Assembly (NCBI GenBank): GCA_945290265.1
Contig: CALYQW010000010.1
Coordinates: forward strand, 1 to 64,000
DNA from: an uncultured Erwinia sp.
Lineage (GTDB): Bacteria; Pseudomonadota; Gammaproteobacteria; Enterobacterales; Enterobacteriaceae
Direction: 5' to 3'
Length of the DNA: 64,000 bases
Shown here: positions 8,127-16,360 of the stretch, one piece after another
Numbering within the stretch: the stretch's first letter is position 1
Layout: the number at the start of each line of letters is the position of its first letter
Notes under the pieces: generated by a model
Database searches by the model: none
What the model saw: only the letters and a program-made list of their open reading frames with translations
Told to the model about the DNA's origin: nothing
Made by a program: the position numbers and the translations under genes

Positions 8127-8251
8127 TGGCCGAGGGAAACCGCGACAGCGGGCGATGTGACGCCGCGAGCGCGGGGTCAAGGGGATATCGCGATTGATAT
8201 CCCCTTGTTGCCAGCCAACGGAGTGGGATGGTGAAATGTCGTTGACCGGGC
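8127..8251. repeat. Intergenic repeat, copy B
   Basis: This is the second copy of the element at 5899-6020, with the same arms (GGCGATGTGACGCCGC and GTCGTTGACC). Here the central hairpin is CAAGGGGATATC / GATATCCCCTTG, unrelated in sequence to that of copy A. GTTGACC also occurs just outside the left arm (8120-8126), so this copy may be bounded by a short direct repeat. Confidence 0.6.
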
Positions 8252-8301
8252 CTGTGCCCTGGACTTTAAAAAAACCATCACAGTGCCCCGCTCCCCATTA
8301 C

Positions 8302-8479
8302 CACAACCCGGCGGTATTGCCGCCATCAGCGTCCCGCTAACGAAAGTCGATGCAGTCAGATACAGCACCGCATCAACATGCTGCGGAGAGCCAATCGTCC
8401 CCAACGCTGCCAGGGTGCTAAAAAACGCATGAGCATCAGGATTTTCGCCGTGCAGCGGGGTTTCAATAGCATAAGCTAA
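8302..8479 (-). pseudogene. Remnant of a short-chain dehydrogenase C-terminus
   Basis: Read on the minus strand, this stretch encodes I-E-T-P-L-H-G, then A-F-F-S-T-L-A-A-L-G-T-I-G-S-P-Q-H and A-V-L-Y-L-T-A-S-T-F-V-S-G. This is the familiar C-terminal third of classical SDR enzymes after the catalytic domain. The final V-D-G-G-like segment is broken and no N-terminal two thirds exist upstream. It is therefore a decayed fragment, probably left by the rearrangement that also brought in repeat copy B. Confidence 0.6.
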
Positions 8480-8774
8480 CGGGGATTATAGTGAAGGGTT
8501 CAGCAGGGCATATTATTTTTTTGTGATCTATTCACTATATTTTTCGATATTATAAGGCCAAAATTAATTGCGTGTTGACCTTAATTTTTTAGTGTAATAG
8601 TATTCCTTTGTAAGGCTGTATTAATACTATATTCCTTTTCGTTATGTCAAAATACTAAGATTGTATAAGTTTCAGTGTGTTAGTTTTTATTTAATTATAC
8701 GTAGACACCAGGTGGCAGTTCCATTTTAAAATGGGCTGTTTTTCATTATTGATATATTTAATGGATTGTAAGAT
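8480..8774 (+). promoter_or_regulatory. AT-rich leader with terminator-like hairpin before the winged-helix gene
   Basis: No gene was found. The stretch is much more AT-rich than its surroundings. About 40 bases before the start at 8775, the palindrome CCATTTTAAAATGG (8721-8734), flanked by CAG/CTG and followed by TTTTTC, could act as an attenuator in the leader. Transferred DNA often has this composition. Confidence 0.4.
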
Positions 8775-9311
8775 ATGAATAATGTAATTTCGACCGGCGG
8801 CGATATATATTTTTCAGATATTGTATTTAATCCAACGTTTCGTACTTTGCAGCAGCAGGAAAAAATCATCAGATTAAGGAAAAAAGAATCTGAAGTGCTG
8901 AGGCTGCTGTGTACTAACTATCCCAGACCGGTAATGCAACAGGATTTTTTATCGGAAGTATGGCGCGGTGGCTATGTTACCGCCAAAAGTATCGCCCAGA
9001 TTATTCGCTCTCTGCGCCTGAAAATAGGCGATGAGGCCAAAAAAGTGATCGCTACCGTGCCGAAGCTGGGTTATCAGTTTGCCGCCGTGCCGGTCTTTAA
9101 TGTTGAAAATACTGCCAGCAGTCAGAATGAAGATCAGGCATTTTCAGACCGGTTATTACTCCGGGGGGGAATTGATTACAGTATATCGCGGGTTAGTATT
9201 AGCGCGATTTCTGTTATGTTGAATGGCAAAGAGATTATTTACCATGACTGCAAGGTCTGCCCGGAGAATAAAAAATCCGACTCCCTCTCTATACGGCTTA
9301 CTGTGGTGTGA
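8775..9311 (+). CDS. Winged-helix (OmpR/ToxR-type) transcriptional regulator without membrane anchor
   Basis: A 178-residue protein. Residues about 20-105 form a PhoB/OmpR-type winged helix: R-L-R-K-K-E-S-E-V-L-R-L-L, then the recognition-helix region V-T-A-K-S-I-A-Q-I-I-R-S-L-R-L-K-I-G, and the wing T-V-P-K-L-G-Y-Q-F. No receiver domain precedes it and no membrane helix follows, unlike CadC or ToxR. The C-terminal 70 residues match nothing I know and contain an isolated C-x-x-C (C-K-V-C). It lies beside the lateral flagellar locus behind a long AT-rich leader. Its targets are unknown. Confidence 0.7.
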   Translation: MNNVISTGGDIYFSDIVFNPTFRTLQQQEKIIRLRKKESEVLRLLCTNYPRPVMQQDFLSEVWRGGYVTAKSIAQIIRSLRLKIGDEAKKVIATVPKLGYQFAAVPVFNVENTASSQNEDQAFSDRLLLRGGIDYSISRVSISAISVMLNGKEIIYHDCKVCPENKKSDSLSIRLTVV

Positions 9312-9320
9312 TCGTTTTTT

Positions 9321-9346
9321 AAGAGCCTGGCTTCTCAGGCTCTTTG
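9321..9346 (+). terminator. Terminator after the winged-helix gene
   Basis: AAGAGCCTG (9321-9329) pairs with CAGGCTCTT (9336-9344) around a 6-base loop, with a short T stretch following. It starts ten bases after the stop codon at 9311. Confidence 0.55.
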
Positions 9347-9359
9347 TCAACAGCACGGC

Positions 9360-9533
9360 TTATTTATCGGCGTTTAACTCCCACTGCATTAATTCACTCA
9401 GCATTTTGGTACGCAGCACCGGCGTCACTGCACGGAACAGTTGACAGCAGCTGTGCTCACTGGCCTGAAAGTAGCGGGCATAGAAGCGGACGTAAAACCG
9501 GGGGTCATGGCGTCTTTTGGCTTGTCTGTTCAT
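9360..9533 (-). CDS. Small basic protein, 57 aa, unknown
   Basis: The minus strand has an ATG at 9533 preceded by a near-perfect AGGAGGT at good distance, then 57 sense codons and TAA. The product begins M-N-R-Q-A-K-R-R-H-D and is rich in Arg, Tyr and Phe in the first half (F-Y-V-R-F-Y-A-R-Y-F). It has an adjacent Cys pair (about 30-31) and an acidic end. It lies just beyond the terminator of lfhA on the same strand, so it needs its own promoter or read-through. I do not recognise the family; the strong ribosome site is the main argument. Confidence 0.5.
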   Translation of the reverse strand: MNRQAKRRHDPRFYVRFYARYFQASEHSCCQLFRAVTPVLRTKMLSELMQWELNADK

Positions 9534-9570
9534 CAGGGTTACCTCCTGACGTCAGCTTAAGCCTTAAACG

Positions 9571-9609
9571 GGGAAAAAAAAGAGATGACTTTTTTACAAG
9601 TCATCCCCT
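9571..9609 (-). terminator. Rho-independent terminator of the lfiM-lfhA operon
   Basis: Read on the minus strand, GGGATGACTT pairs with AAGTCATCTC and is followed by eight T. It begins 26 bases after the lfhA stop. This marks the 3' end of the lateral export and switch operon and the left edge of the flagellar locus. Confidence 0.75.
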
Positions 9610-9634
9610 TTTGCTGCTCTGTTACTGCTGTCGA

Positions 9635-11737
9635 TTAACTGACATTACCGACAATGCGTAAATCAATCTCATCCGGTACTTCGTTGTAAGACAGCACGTG
9701 CAGGCCCGCGGCAAACAGCCTGCTGTAGCGGGCGATCAGCGGGCGCAGTTGCGGTGTCACCAGTAATACCGTGGTCAGGTTCTGGGCCTTAAGCTGCTCC
9801 AGTACCACTGGCAGGGTGGTTTGCAACTGGGTCAAAATATTAGGATCAACCGGGAAACTGTCAAGCGACACTTTGCCTGCCTGCTGTGCCTGATTCAGTG
9901 AGCCAAGTAGCAGATTTTCCAGCGCGTTATCCAAAGTCCAGGCGGAAAGCGGTTTGCCGTCCGGCACAATGGCAGCCACCATCGCCCGGCGCAGCGCAAA
10001 ACGAACATCCGACGCCAGCAGTAGCGCATCTTTGGTCACCGCAGAGCTTTCCACCAGCGTCGTGGCGACGGTAGCAATATCCTTCAGCGACACCTGATCC
10101 TGCAACAGCAGACGATACACCTTCAGCTGCTGGCTGTAATTCATTGCGGTGTTCAGATCGTCCGCCAGTTTGGGGGCTATGCCAGCCAGTCGCTGATTCA
10201 GCAGGCTGATATCTTCATAGTTAAACAGATCCGTCAGATGTTCGCGGCTGATTTTATGAATATGGGTGGCGATTACGCTGGCACAGTCAACCACCTGATA
10301 ACCAAGGTTCAGTGCCGAAGGTTTCATTTCCGGGGTGATCCAGGTAACCGCCAGGCCATACGCCGGATCGGTATCGAGGATACCGTCGATTTCGCCGTAC
10401 TGTTCAGCAGTAGGAATGGCCATCAGCCGGTCAGGATGCACTTCGCCGGTGGCGGTGCGCACGCCGTTCACTTTAATTGCATACTGCGCCGGTTTCAGGC
10501 GGAAATCTTCCCGAATCGACATCTCCGGCAGCAGGACGCCGCTGGTTTCCGACAGTACCTGGCGTACGCCGCGTACGCGTTGGGTCAGCAGATCGCCGTG
10601 GGTTTTGTCCACCAGGGTCACCAGTTTATAGCCCAGATTCAGACCCAGCGGCTCGATCAGCGGAATATTCTGCCAGCAGATGCTCAGGCTGCTGTCATCC
10701 ATAGCCTGGTTAATCGAGCGCATATCCTGTTCAGTCTGCTGTGGCCGTTCCACCACCTTGCCCTGACGCCAGGCGATATACAGCAGCAGGGCGGTAAATA
10801 TCAAGAACACCAGATGGGGCATACCCGGGACAATCGCCAGGACAAACATCACCAGTGCGGCGGTATACAGGGTGACCGGCTTCGCCAGTAGCTGTATATG
10901 AATATCCTCGGCAATCCCTTTACTGTCATCATCGCTGACGCGGGTGACGATAATCGCGGCGGCGGTGGCCAGCAGCAGCGACGGGATCTGTGCCGCCAGA
11001 CCATCACCGATGGTCAGCAGGACATACTGATCGAACGCCTGACCGGCATCCATATTGTATTTAAAGATGCCGATTAGAATACCGCCAACCACGTTGATCA
11101 GCAGGATCATAATCCCGGCAATGGCATCACCGCGAACGAACTTTGAAGCCCCATCCATCGCGCCGTAGAAGTCTGCCTCGTTGGCAACGTCCTTACGGCG
11201 CAAACGCGCCTGTTCCTGATTGATCAGACCGGCATTCAGATCGGCATCAATCGCCATTTGCTTACCGGGCAGGGCATCGAGGGTAAAGCGGGCGGAAACC
11301 TCGGAGATACGTTCTGCCCCTTTGGTCACCACGACAAAGTTGATGATCATCAGAATGACGAATACCACAAAGCCGACAACAAAGTTACCGCCGATTACCA
11401 CATGACCAAAGGCCTCGATAACTTTACCGGCGGCTCCTAAGCCTTCATGGCCGTTCAGCAATACCACACGGGTTGAGGCCACGTTCAGCGTCAGACGCAT
11501 CAGGGTCGTAACCAGCAGAATGGTCGGGAATACCGAGAAGTCGAGCGGACGACGGCTGTTAACGCTGGCCAGCAGCACCATCACCGACAGCACAATATTG
11601 AACGTAAACAGCACGTCCAGTACCAGCGGTGACAGCGGCAGGATCACCATTGCCAGCACGCTGAGCAGCAGCAGCGGGATGCTGATATGGCTGCTGCGCA
11701 GTAGAGCCATAGTCTGACTCAAATTAAACCTTTTCAT
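9635..11737 (-). CDS. lfhA: Lateral flagellar export protein LfhA (FlhA homologue)
   Basis: A 700-residue core component of the type III export gate. The N-terminal half (about 15-320) has eight membrane helices and contains the FHIPEP-family segment R-L-T-L-N-V-A-S-T-R (about 81-90) and the conserved loop K-F-V-R-G-D-A-I-A-G (about 201-210). The rest is the cytoplasmic domain that forms the nonameric ring docking chaperone-substrate complexes. The ATG overlaps the lfhB stop by four bases. It is the last gene of a seven-gene operon. Length matches FlhA (about 690) and no motif is lost. Confidence 0.95.
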   Translation of the reverse strand: MKRFNLSQTMALLRSSHISIPLLLLSVLAMVILPLSPLVLDVLFTFNIVLSVMVLLASVNSRRPLDFSVFPTILLVTTLMRLTLNVASTRVVLLNGHEGLGAAGKVIEAFGHVVIGGNFVVGFVVFVILMIINFVVVTKGAERISEVSARFTLDALPGKQMAIDADLNAGLINQEQARLRRKDVANEADFYGAMDGASKFVRGDAIAGIMILLINVVGGILIGIFKYNMDAGQAFDQYVLLTIGDGLAAQIPSLLLATAAAIIVTRVSDDDSKGIAEDIHIQLLAKPVTLYTAALVMFVLAIVPGMPHLVFLIFTALLLYIAWRQGKVVERPQQTEQDMRSINQAMDDSSLSICWQNIPLIEPLGLNLGYKLVTLVDKTHGDLLTQRVRGVRQVLSETSGVLLPEMSIREDFRLKPAQYAIKVNGVRTATGEVHPDRLMAIPTAEQYGEIDGILDTDPAYGLAVTWITPEMKPSALNLGYQVVDCASVIATHIHKISREHLTDLFNYEDISLLNQRLAGIAPKLADDLNTAMNYSQQLKVYRLLLQDQVSLKDIATVATTLVESSAVTKDALLLASDVRFALRRAMVAAIVPDGKPLSAWTLDNALENLLLGSLNQAQQAGKVSLDSFPVDPNILTQLQTTLPVVLEQLKAQNLTTVLLVTPQLRPLIARYSRLFAAGLHVLSYNEVPDEIDLRIVGNVS

Positions 11738-12855
11738 GCGTTATGCCTCTGGATACTTCTGTCAGAAATAGGAATATGTAAATCAAGCTGCGGCTTCTCA
11801 CGCTCGCCGGCGCGCCATGAGCGCAACTGCATGACGTAAGTCAGCACCTGGGCAATGGGCCGGTAAAGGGACGCCGGGATCTGCTGGTTAATACGGGTAC
11901 TGTGATAAATCGAACGTGCCAGCGGTGGGAACTCCACCACTTCAATCTTATGTTTTTCAGCTACGCTGCGGATATACAGGGCAATGTCGTCCATTCCTTT
12001 GGCGATGATATAAGGGGCGGTGGCCTTCTCAGGATCGTATTTCAGTGCGACCGCATAGTGTGTTGGGTTCATGATCACCACATCGGCCTGCGGCACCTGG
12101 CGATTGACCTGTCCCATTGCCATCTGGCGCTGCAGCTGGCGTAACCGGCTTTTAACCTGGGGGTTCCCTTCCTGATTTTTATGTTCATCGCGTACTTCTT
12201 TCTTGCTCATACGTAGCTTACGCAGATACATAAAGCGGCTGAGCGGTACGTCAATCAGCGCAAACAGCGCAATCACCACCACAAAGGTCTGCATAATGTC
12301 GGCATAACACTGAAAGCCATCGCTTATCGCCTCGCCGAGAAACCGGTTCTGCAAAGCCATCAACAGGGGCAGTTCATCCAGCACGGTAAACCACAGCAGG
12401 GCAAGCACAATGCCGCACTTGAGGACCATCTTCAGCACGTCGATCAGATGCTGTTTACTCGCCAGGCGTTTAAAACCTGCCAGTGGACTGAGCTTTTTAA
12501 AATCAGGCTTGATCCGTCCGGGAATAAACACCCAGCCGCCAGGGATCAGCGAGGCCAGACAGGCGGCCACCGGGATCGGAACCAGCGTTGCCAGCACTTT
12601 TAAAATAATCAGCACCTGGGCCAGCATAAACTGATGCAGCGCGCCGTCATCATGGATGCGGACGCCCATCTCATTGACCGCGATAAACGAGGCCTGCACC
12701 TGCTCGCGCCAGAAGGGAAAACAGATACCGAGGGTAAACAGGCTGGCAATTAACCCGACCGCCATGGTCACGTCTCTGGAGCGGGGAATATTACCTTTCT
12801 GTCTCGCTTTACGTAGTTTACCGGCGGTGGCTTTTTCGCTCTTATCCCCAGCCAT
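11734..12855 (-). CDS. lfhB: Lateral flagellar export switch protein LfhB (FlhB homologue)
   Basis: A 373-residue export-gate protein that switches substrate specificity from hook to filament. It has four membrane helices in residues 30-215. The auto-cleavage motif N-P-T-H is at 263-266, within V-I-M-N-P-T-H-Y-A-V. The basic N-terminus (K-S-E-K-A-T-A-G-K-L-R-K-A-R) is typical. It touches lfiR and overlaps lfhA, so translation is coupled through the operon. Its length partner is the hook-length protein LafE, encoded at 43.1 kb. Confidence 0.95.
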   Translation of the reverse strand: MAGDKSEKATAGKLRKARQKGNIPRSRDVTMAVGLIASLFTLGICFPFWREQVQASFIAVNEMGVRIHDDGALHQFMLAQVLIILKVLATLVPIPVAACLASLIPGGWVFIPGRIKPDFKKLSPLAGFKRLASKQHLIDVLKMVLKCGIVLALLWFTVLDELPLLMALQNRFLGEAISDGFQCYADIMQTFVVVIALFALIDVPLSRFMYLRKLRMSKKEVRDEHKNQEGNPQVKSRLRQLQRQMAMGQVNRQVPQADVVIMNPTHYAVALKYDPEKATAPYIIAKGMDDIALYIRSVAEKHKIEVVEFPPLARSIYHSTRINQQIPASLYRPIAQVLTYVMQLRSWRAGEREKPQLDLHIPISDRSIQRHNA

Positions 12856-13631
12856 CAGAAGCTCCTTAGCCGTTCAAACTGCGCCAGCAGCTGATTGGTG
12901 AGTGACAGATAATGATCGGGGATGTTGCTGCTGAGCAGCAGCAGGCAGAACAGCCCGAACAGCATGCCAATCGGAAAACCGAGTGCAAACAGGTTCAGCG
13001 TGGGAGAAATACGGTTCAGTAAACCGAAGGTGCCCTGAACGATCAGCATGATAAATACCGTAGGCAGCGCCAGCAGCAGTGCGCCGGTCAGCAGCCAGGC
13101 GACGCCGGTGGTCACGGTGCGCAGAGTCAGATCGTTGATTGCCTGACCAATCGGCCAGTAGACGAACCCTTTATACAGCACGGTCAGTAACAGCAGATGG
13201 CCATCCAAACAGAAAAACAGCAGCATGGTAAACGCAAAAATGATTTGTGAAATCACCATGGTGGAGCTGCCATTCGTCGGATCGTTCATCACCGCCATTC
13301 CCAGCCCCATATTCATTGACAGGATTGCCCCGGCCGCCTGCAGCGTCCAGAATACCCAGTTCAGCATCTGACCAAACAGCAGGCCCCACAGGATCTGCTC
13401 GCCGGTCAGCAGCAAAGCGTCCGCGGTCATCAGTTCACGCAGCACCACGTTGTTGTCCAGCATCGGGGTAATCAGAATGCTGAGCAGCAGCGCCAGAGCG
13501 ATGCGGATCTTGCGCGGCAATGCCCGCTGTTCAAACACCGGGCAGAAGTGTAAAAAGGCCAGAATGCGCACAAAGGGCAGCCACAGCGCCAGCAGTGGTG
13601 CAATCAGTTCATCAATATTGATCCCCACCAT
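12855..13631 (-). CDS. lfiR: Lateral flagellar export protein LfiR (FliR homologue)
   Basis: A 258-residue membrane protein of the export gate, hydrophobic over nearly its whole length. The FliR pattern F-x-R-I-x-A-F-L-H-F-C-P-V-F at the start and the N-D-P-T-N segment near 105-109 are visible. It shares single bases with the lfiQ stop and the lfhB start. Together with LfiP and LfiQ it forms the helical core inside the basal body. Confidence 0.93.
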   Translation of the reverse strand: MVGINIDELIAPLLALWLPFVRILAFLHFCPVFEQRALPRKIRIALALLLSILITPMLDNNVVLRELMTADALLLTGEQILWGLLFGQMLNWVFWTLQAAGAILSMNMGLGMAVMNDPTNGSSTMVISQIIFAFTMLLFFCLDGHLLLLTVLYKGFVYWPIGQAINDLTLRTVTTGVAWLLTGALLLALPTVFIMLIVQGTFGLLNRISPTLNLFALGFPIGMLFGLFCLLLLSSNIPDHYLSLTNQLLAQFERLRSF

Positions 13632-13903
13632 CAGCCCGCCAGTATCGCCGCCTGTTCAAAGATCAGCAGTGTGAAATCAATCAGCTGAGTGAGCATCCAC
13701 TTACCGGCAAAGACCAGTACCAGCATGGTCATCACCAGGCGGGGCAGGAAACTTAACGTCTGTTCATTAATCTGGGTGGTGGCCTGAAATATGCTGACCA
13801 GCAGCCCGGTCATCAGACTGGGTAATATTGCTACGACTGAGATCATCAGCACCAGCTTCAGTCCCTGGGCGATAATGTCTCCGGCCACGTCCAGACTCAT
13901 CAT
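13631..13903 (-). CDS. lfiQ: Lateral flagellar export protein LfiQ (FliQ homologue)
   Basis: A 90-residue protein with two membrane helices (about 15-40 and 52-78), joined by the family loop Q-A-T-T-Q-I-N-E-Q-T-L-S-F-L-P. I set the start at the ATG (13903) that overlaps the lfiP stop as ATGA; the next codon is also ATG. A 20-codon upstream extension of the frame runs inside lfiP and is not FliQ-like. Length matches FliQ (89). Confidence 0.92.
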   Translation of the reverse strand: MMSLDVAGDIIAQGLKLVLMISVVAILPSLMTGLLVSIFQATTQINEQTLSFLPRLVMTMLVLVFAGKWMLTQLIDFTLLIFEQAAILAG

Positions 13904-14667
13904 AGGGCCAGTCCCTGTACGCTTTTGGTCAGGGTGCCGACTATCAGTGACCAGCCATCGCACAGCACAAATAAAATCAGCTTAAACGGCAGTGAGACGA
14001 TCAGCGGTGACAGCATCATCATCCCCATTGCCATCAGAATACTGGCAACAATCAGGTCAATAACCAGGAAAGGGATATAGATCATAAAACCGATCTTAAA
14101 GGCGGTTTTCAGTTCACTCAGCACAAATGCCGGAGCCACGATGCTCAGATCCTGTTTTTCCGGTTCGCCGCTGGCATTGGCAATGCTCATAATTTGTGCC
14201 AGTGAGGTCGAACTGGTCTGGGACAGCATAAATTTTTTCAGCGGCGCTTCACCGGCGCTCAGCGCCTGCTTCAGCGTAATCTGCTCTGCCTGCCAGGGCA
14301 CCACCGCATCCTGATAAATTTGGGTCCATACTGGACGCATTACCAGCATGGTCAGAACCAGCGCAATGCCGGTCAGGACTTTGTTGGGCGGGCTCTGCTG
14401 CAGGCCAATCGCCTGGCGCAGCAGGGCCAGTACGATGATAAAACGGGTAAAACAGGTCATCATCAGCAGCATAACTGGCAGCAGGCTGAGTAGCGTCATC
14501 AGGATCAAAATTTCAACCTTGACGCTGTAGTCCTGGCTGCCGTCAGCCTTCGGGCTGGCGCTGAACAGTGCCAGCCCGTTATCGGCCTGCGCGGCCATTA
14601 ACGGGCAGCACAGTAATCCGAGCAGCAGTGCGCCACGAAGTACGCGCTGATAACCGGGGTGACTCAT
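13900..14667 (-). CDS. lfiP: Lateral flagellar export protein LfiP (FliP homologue)
   Basis: A 255-residue protein with an N-terminal signal peptide ending near A-Q-A (about 27), then helices with the FliP motifs M-M-T-C-F-T-R-F-I-I-V (about 68-78), L-L-R-Q-A-I-G and P-P-N-K-V-L. The C-terminal part has F-V-L-S-E-L-K-T-A-F and the M-M-M-L-S-P stretch. FliP-family proteins form the outer helical assembly of the export gate. The start overlaps the lfiN stop by four bases. Confidence 0.94.
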   Translation of the reverse strand: MSHPGYQRVLRGALLLGLLCCPLMAAQADNGLALFSASPKADGSQDYSVKVEILILMTLLSLLPVMLLMMTCFTRFIIVLALLRQAIGLQQSPPNKVLTGIALVLTMLVMRPVWTQIYQDAVVPWQAEQITLKQALSAGEAPLKKFMLSQTSSTSLAQIMSIANASGEPEKQDLSIVAPAFVLSELKTAFKIGFMIYIPFLVIDLIVASILMAMGMMMLSPLIVSLPFKLILFVLCDGWSLIVGTLTKSVQGLAL

Positions 14668-15044
14668 AATGCCAGCTCACCCAGTTCTTTGTTGTTAAAC
14701 TCAATGATGCGCAGACCATATTTGTCATTCAGCACCACCACTTCCGCTTTGCCCAGCAAAATACCGTTAACTCTGACGTCCAACGGTTCACCGGCCATTT
14801 TATCCAGCTCCAGTACCGAGTTGTTACCTACACCAATCAGCTCTGCCAGCGAGATTTCCACTGAGGCGACTTCCAGCGTCAGATTCACCGGGATCCGGCT
14901 GAACAGGGAGAAATGACGCTTTTTCTCACGCATCAGCGCATTCTGTTGGAGGGTATCGCTGCCGGGCTGGGCTGGCGCGGGGACTTCCTGTGCAGAAAAG
15001 TCCAGGTCCAGCTCATTGCTCAAAGGCGTAATTTCTTCAGTCAT
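14664..15044 (-). CDS. lfiN: Lateral motor switch protein LfiN (FliN homologue)
   Basis: A 126-residue C-ring protein. The SpoA domain fills residues about 50-125, with V-N-L-T-L-E-V-A-S-V-E-I-S-L-A-E-L and G-E-P-L-D-V-R-V-N-G. The N-terminal 45 residues are acidic and Pro-rich, as is usual. It overlaps lfiM by 8 bases. With LfiM and LfiG it builds the switch complex at the base of the lateral motor. Confidence 0.93.
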   Translation of the reverse strand: MTEEITPLSNELDLDFSAQEVPAPAQPGSDTLQQNALMREKKRHFSLFSRIPVNLTLEVASVEISLAELIGVGNNSVLELDKMAGEPLDVRVNGILLGKAEVVVLNDKYGLRIIEFNNKELGELAL

Positions 15045-15957
15045 GATCGTTCTCAGTACTCAGTTCAGTTAATTCGGTAAAAAAGAGTTTTCCGTGTTCT
15101 TCAGCAATAGTGGCCTGAAACAGCGCCTTATTACCGATATACAGCGGGACACGTTCAGCTAACGTTGCTGGTAAAATATCGCCGCTGCTCAGGGTTAGCA
15201 GGTCGGCAACGGTTAGCGGCAGGGTGGTCACACGACCGGTTAACCGTACGGGCAGCGTTTTAAAGGAATGCATTGTCGCGGTCGGCGCAACGGATTGTGC
15301 ATTCTGTCGGTTATCACTTTGCTGACGCAGCTGTGCCAGCAGGCTGTCAATGTGCGCACTGTCCAGCAGCAACGAGAAGCCGCCAGGATACCCTGTCAGC
15401 GAAAAGTAAATACGGTATGCCCACTGAGTAATTAACGATGACGGATCGGGTCTGATATCCGCGATAGTATTGAAAATACCGCTTTCGGTGATCAGCAGCA
15501 TAAGCTCATGCGCCAGTTTATTTTTCAGCCGGTCTTCGGTACGTGTCACCGGTAACGTTTTACGCACCTGTAATTCTTCCGGATCATTTTTCAAACCGTA
15601 GTAGTCATGCAGCACGCTTAACAACAGCGTGCGGTCAATCTCTATCGCCAGATTGCCAGTGTTGCTGGAAAAAATCTGCGTATTCTTTTTCCAGACATCT
15701 GGTTCAAAATTCAGTGACTCTAAGGTAATATTGACCCTGTATTTTTTGAGGAAATAGATCCCCAGTATCCCATCTAAATAATCCTGCATATCACGGAATA
15801 GTTTTGGTATCCGATGGTAAGGTCGCCCGAGCTTATTAACTTCCTGACGGATCATGTCAGGATGTTCACCTGCAGGATAAATTTTTACTTTGCTACTTTT
15901 TGCTCGCATGGTTTTGGATCCGTGTGGCGTATTCTCTAAAGCAGTGTTGGTAATCAT
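15037..15957 (-). CDS. lfiM: Lateral motor switch protein LfiM (divergent FliM homologue)
   Basis: A C-ring protein of about 306 residues, first gene of the lfiM-lfhA operon. The C-terminal 70 residues form a SpoA domain (L-P-V-R-L-T-G-R-V-T-T-L-P-L, G-D-I-L-P). The middle part is recognisable only loosely. The N-terminus lacks the short S-Q-x-E-I-D-A-L-L sequence by which FliM binds phospho-CheY, and no che gene occurs in the locus. The start is uncertain: I chose the ATG at 15957, but there is no good ribosome site; a GTG at 15960 and an ATG at 15909 are alternatives. None of them restores a CheY motif. Confidence 0.85.
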   Translation of the reverse strand: MITNTALENTPHGSKTMRAKSSKVKIYPAGEHPDMIRQEVNKLGRPYHRIPKLFRDMQDYLDGILGIYFLKKYRVNITLESLNFEPDVWKKNTQIFSSNTGNLAIEIDRTLLLSVLHDYYGLKNDPEELQVRKTLPVTRTEDRLKNKLAHELMLLITESGIFNTIADIRPDPSSLITQWAYRIYFSLTGYPGGFSLLLDSAHIDSLLAQLRQQSDNRQNAQSVAPTATMHSFKTLPVRLTGRVTTLPLTVADLLTLSSGDILPATLAERVPLYIGNKALFQATIAEEHGKLFFTELTELSTENDHD

Positions 15958-15960
15958 CAC

Positions 15961-16360
15961 GCGAAAAAAAATCTGCTTTAAAAGTAAGAATGACGCGGAA
16001 TAATAAGCGCTTTTAACCTGCTTGATTAAGCCGGGGTTTTCATGATTTTTAAGGTGAGCAATTTAAACGCAGAATACCCTTACCAACAAGTTATTAATCA
16101 GAGAATTTGTTTTTAATAATTATGTTTATTTTTATCATTTTAATGAATTATCTCATTGTTTATAAACAATTAATTTTTTATTACTGCATTAATGCTGGTT
16201 AACGATTTACCAAAATGTATAATTCCGCCGCATTGCAGGAGCGCGATTTAGTAATGTGAGGTGATAAGGATTATCCATATATGAATTGGCTCATTTTAAT
16301 GAGTATTTACCTTAGCATCTATTTGCAGGTTTTTTGTGGGTCCGTTCAGGAGATTGGGCA
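15961..16360. promoter_or_regulatory. Divergent promoter region between lfiM and lafK
   Basis: About 400 bases without a gene, AT-rich in the middle. It contains a perfect 16-base palindrome ATTGTTTATAAACAAT at 16155-16170, a plausible site for a dimeric regulator at the top of the hierarchy. I searched both strands for the GG-N10-GC core of sigma-54 promoters and found none. The first-tier operons are therefore probably read by sigma-70 under an outside regulator. Confidence 0.5.

Noticed and set aside
15961..16360. Sigma-54 promoter for lafK or lfiM
   Set aside because: Both strands were read for GG-N10-GC and no acceptable match was found.
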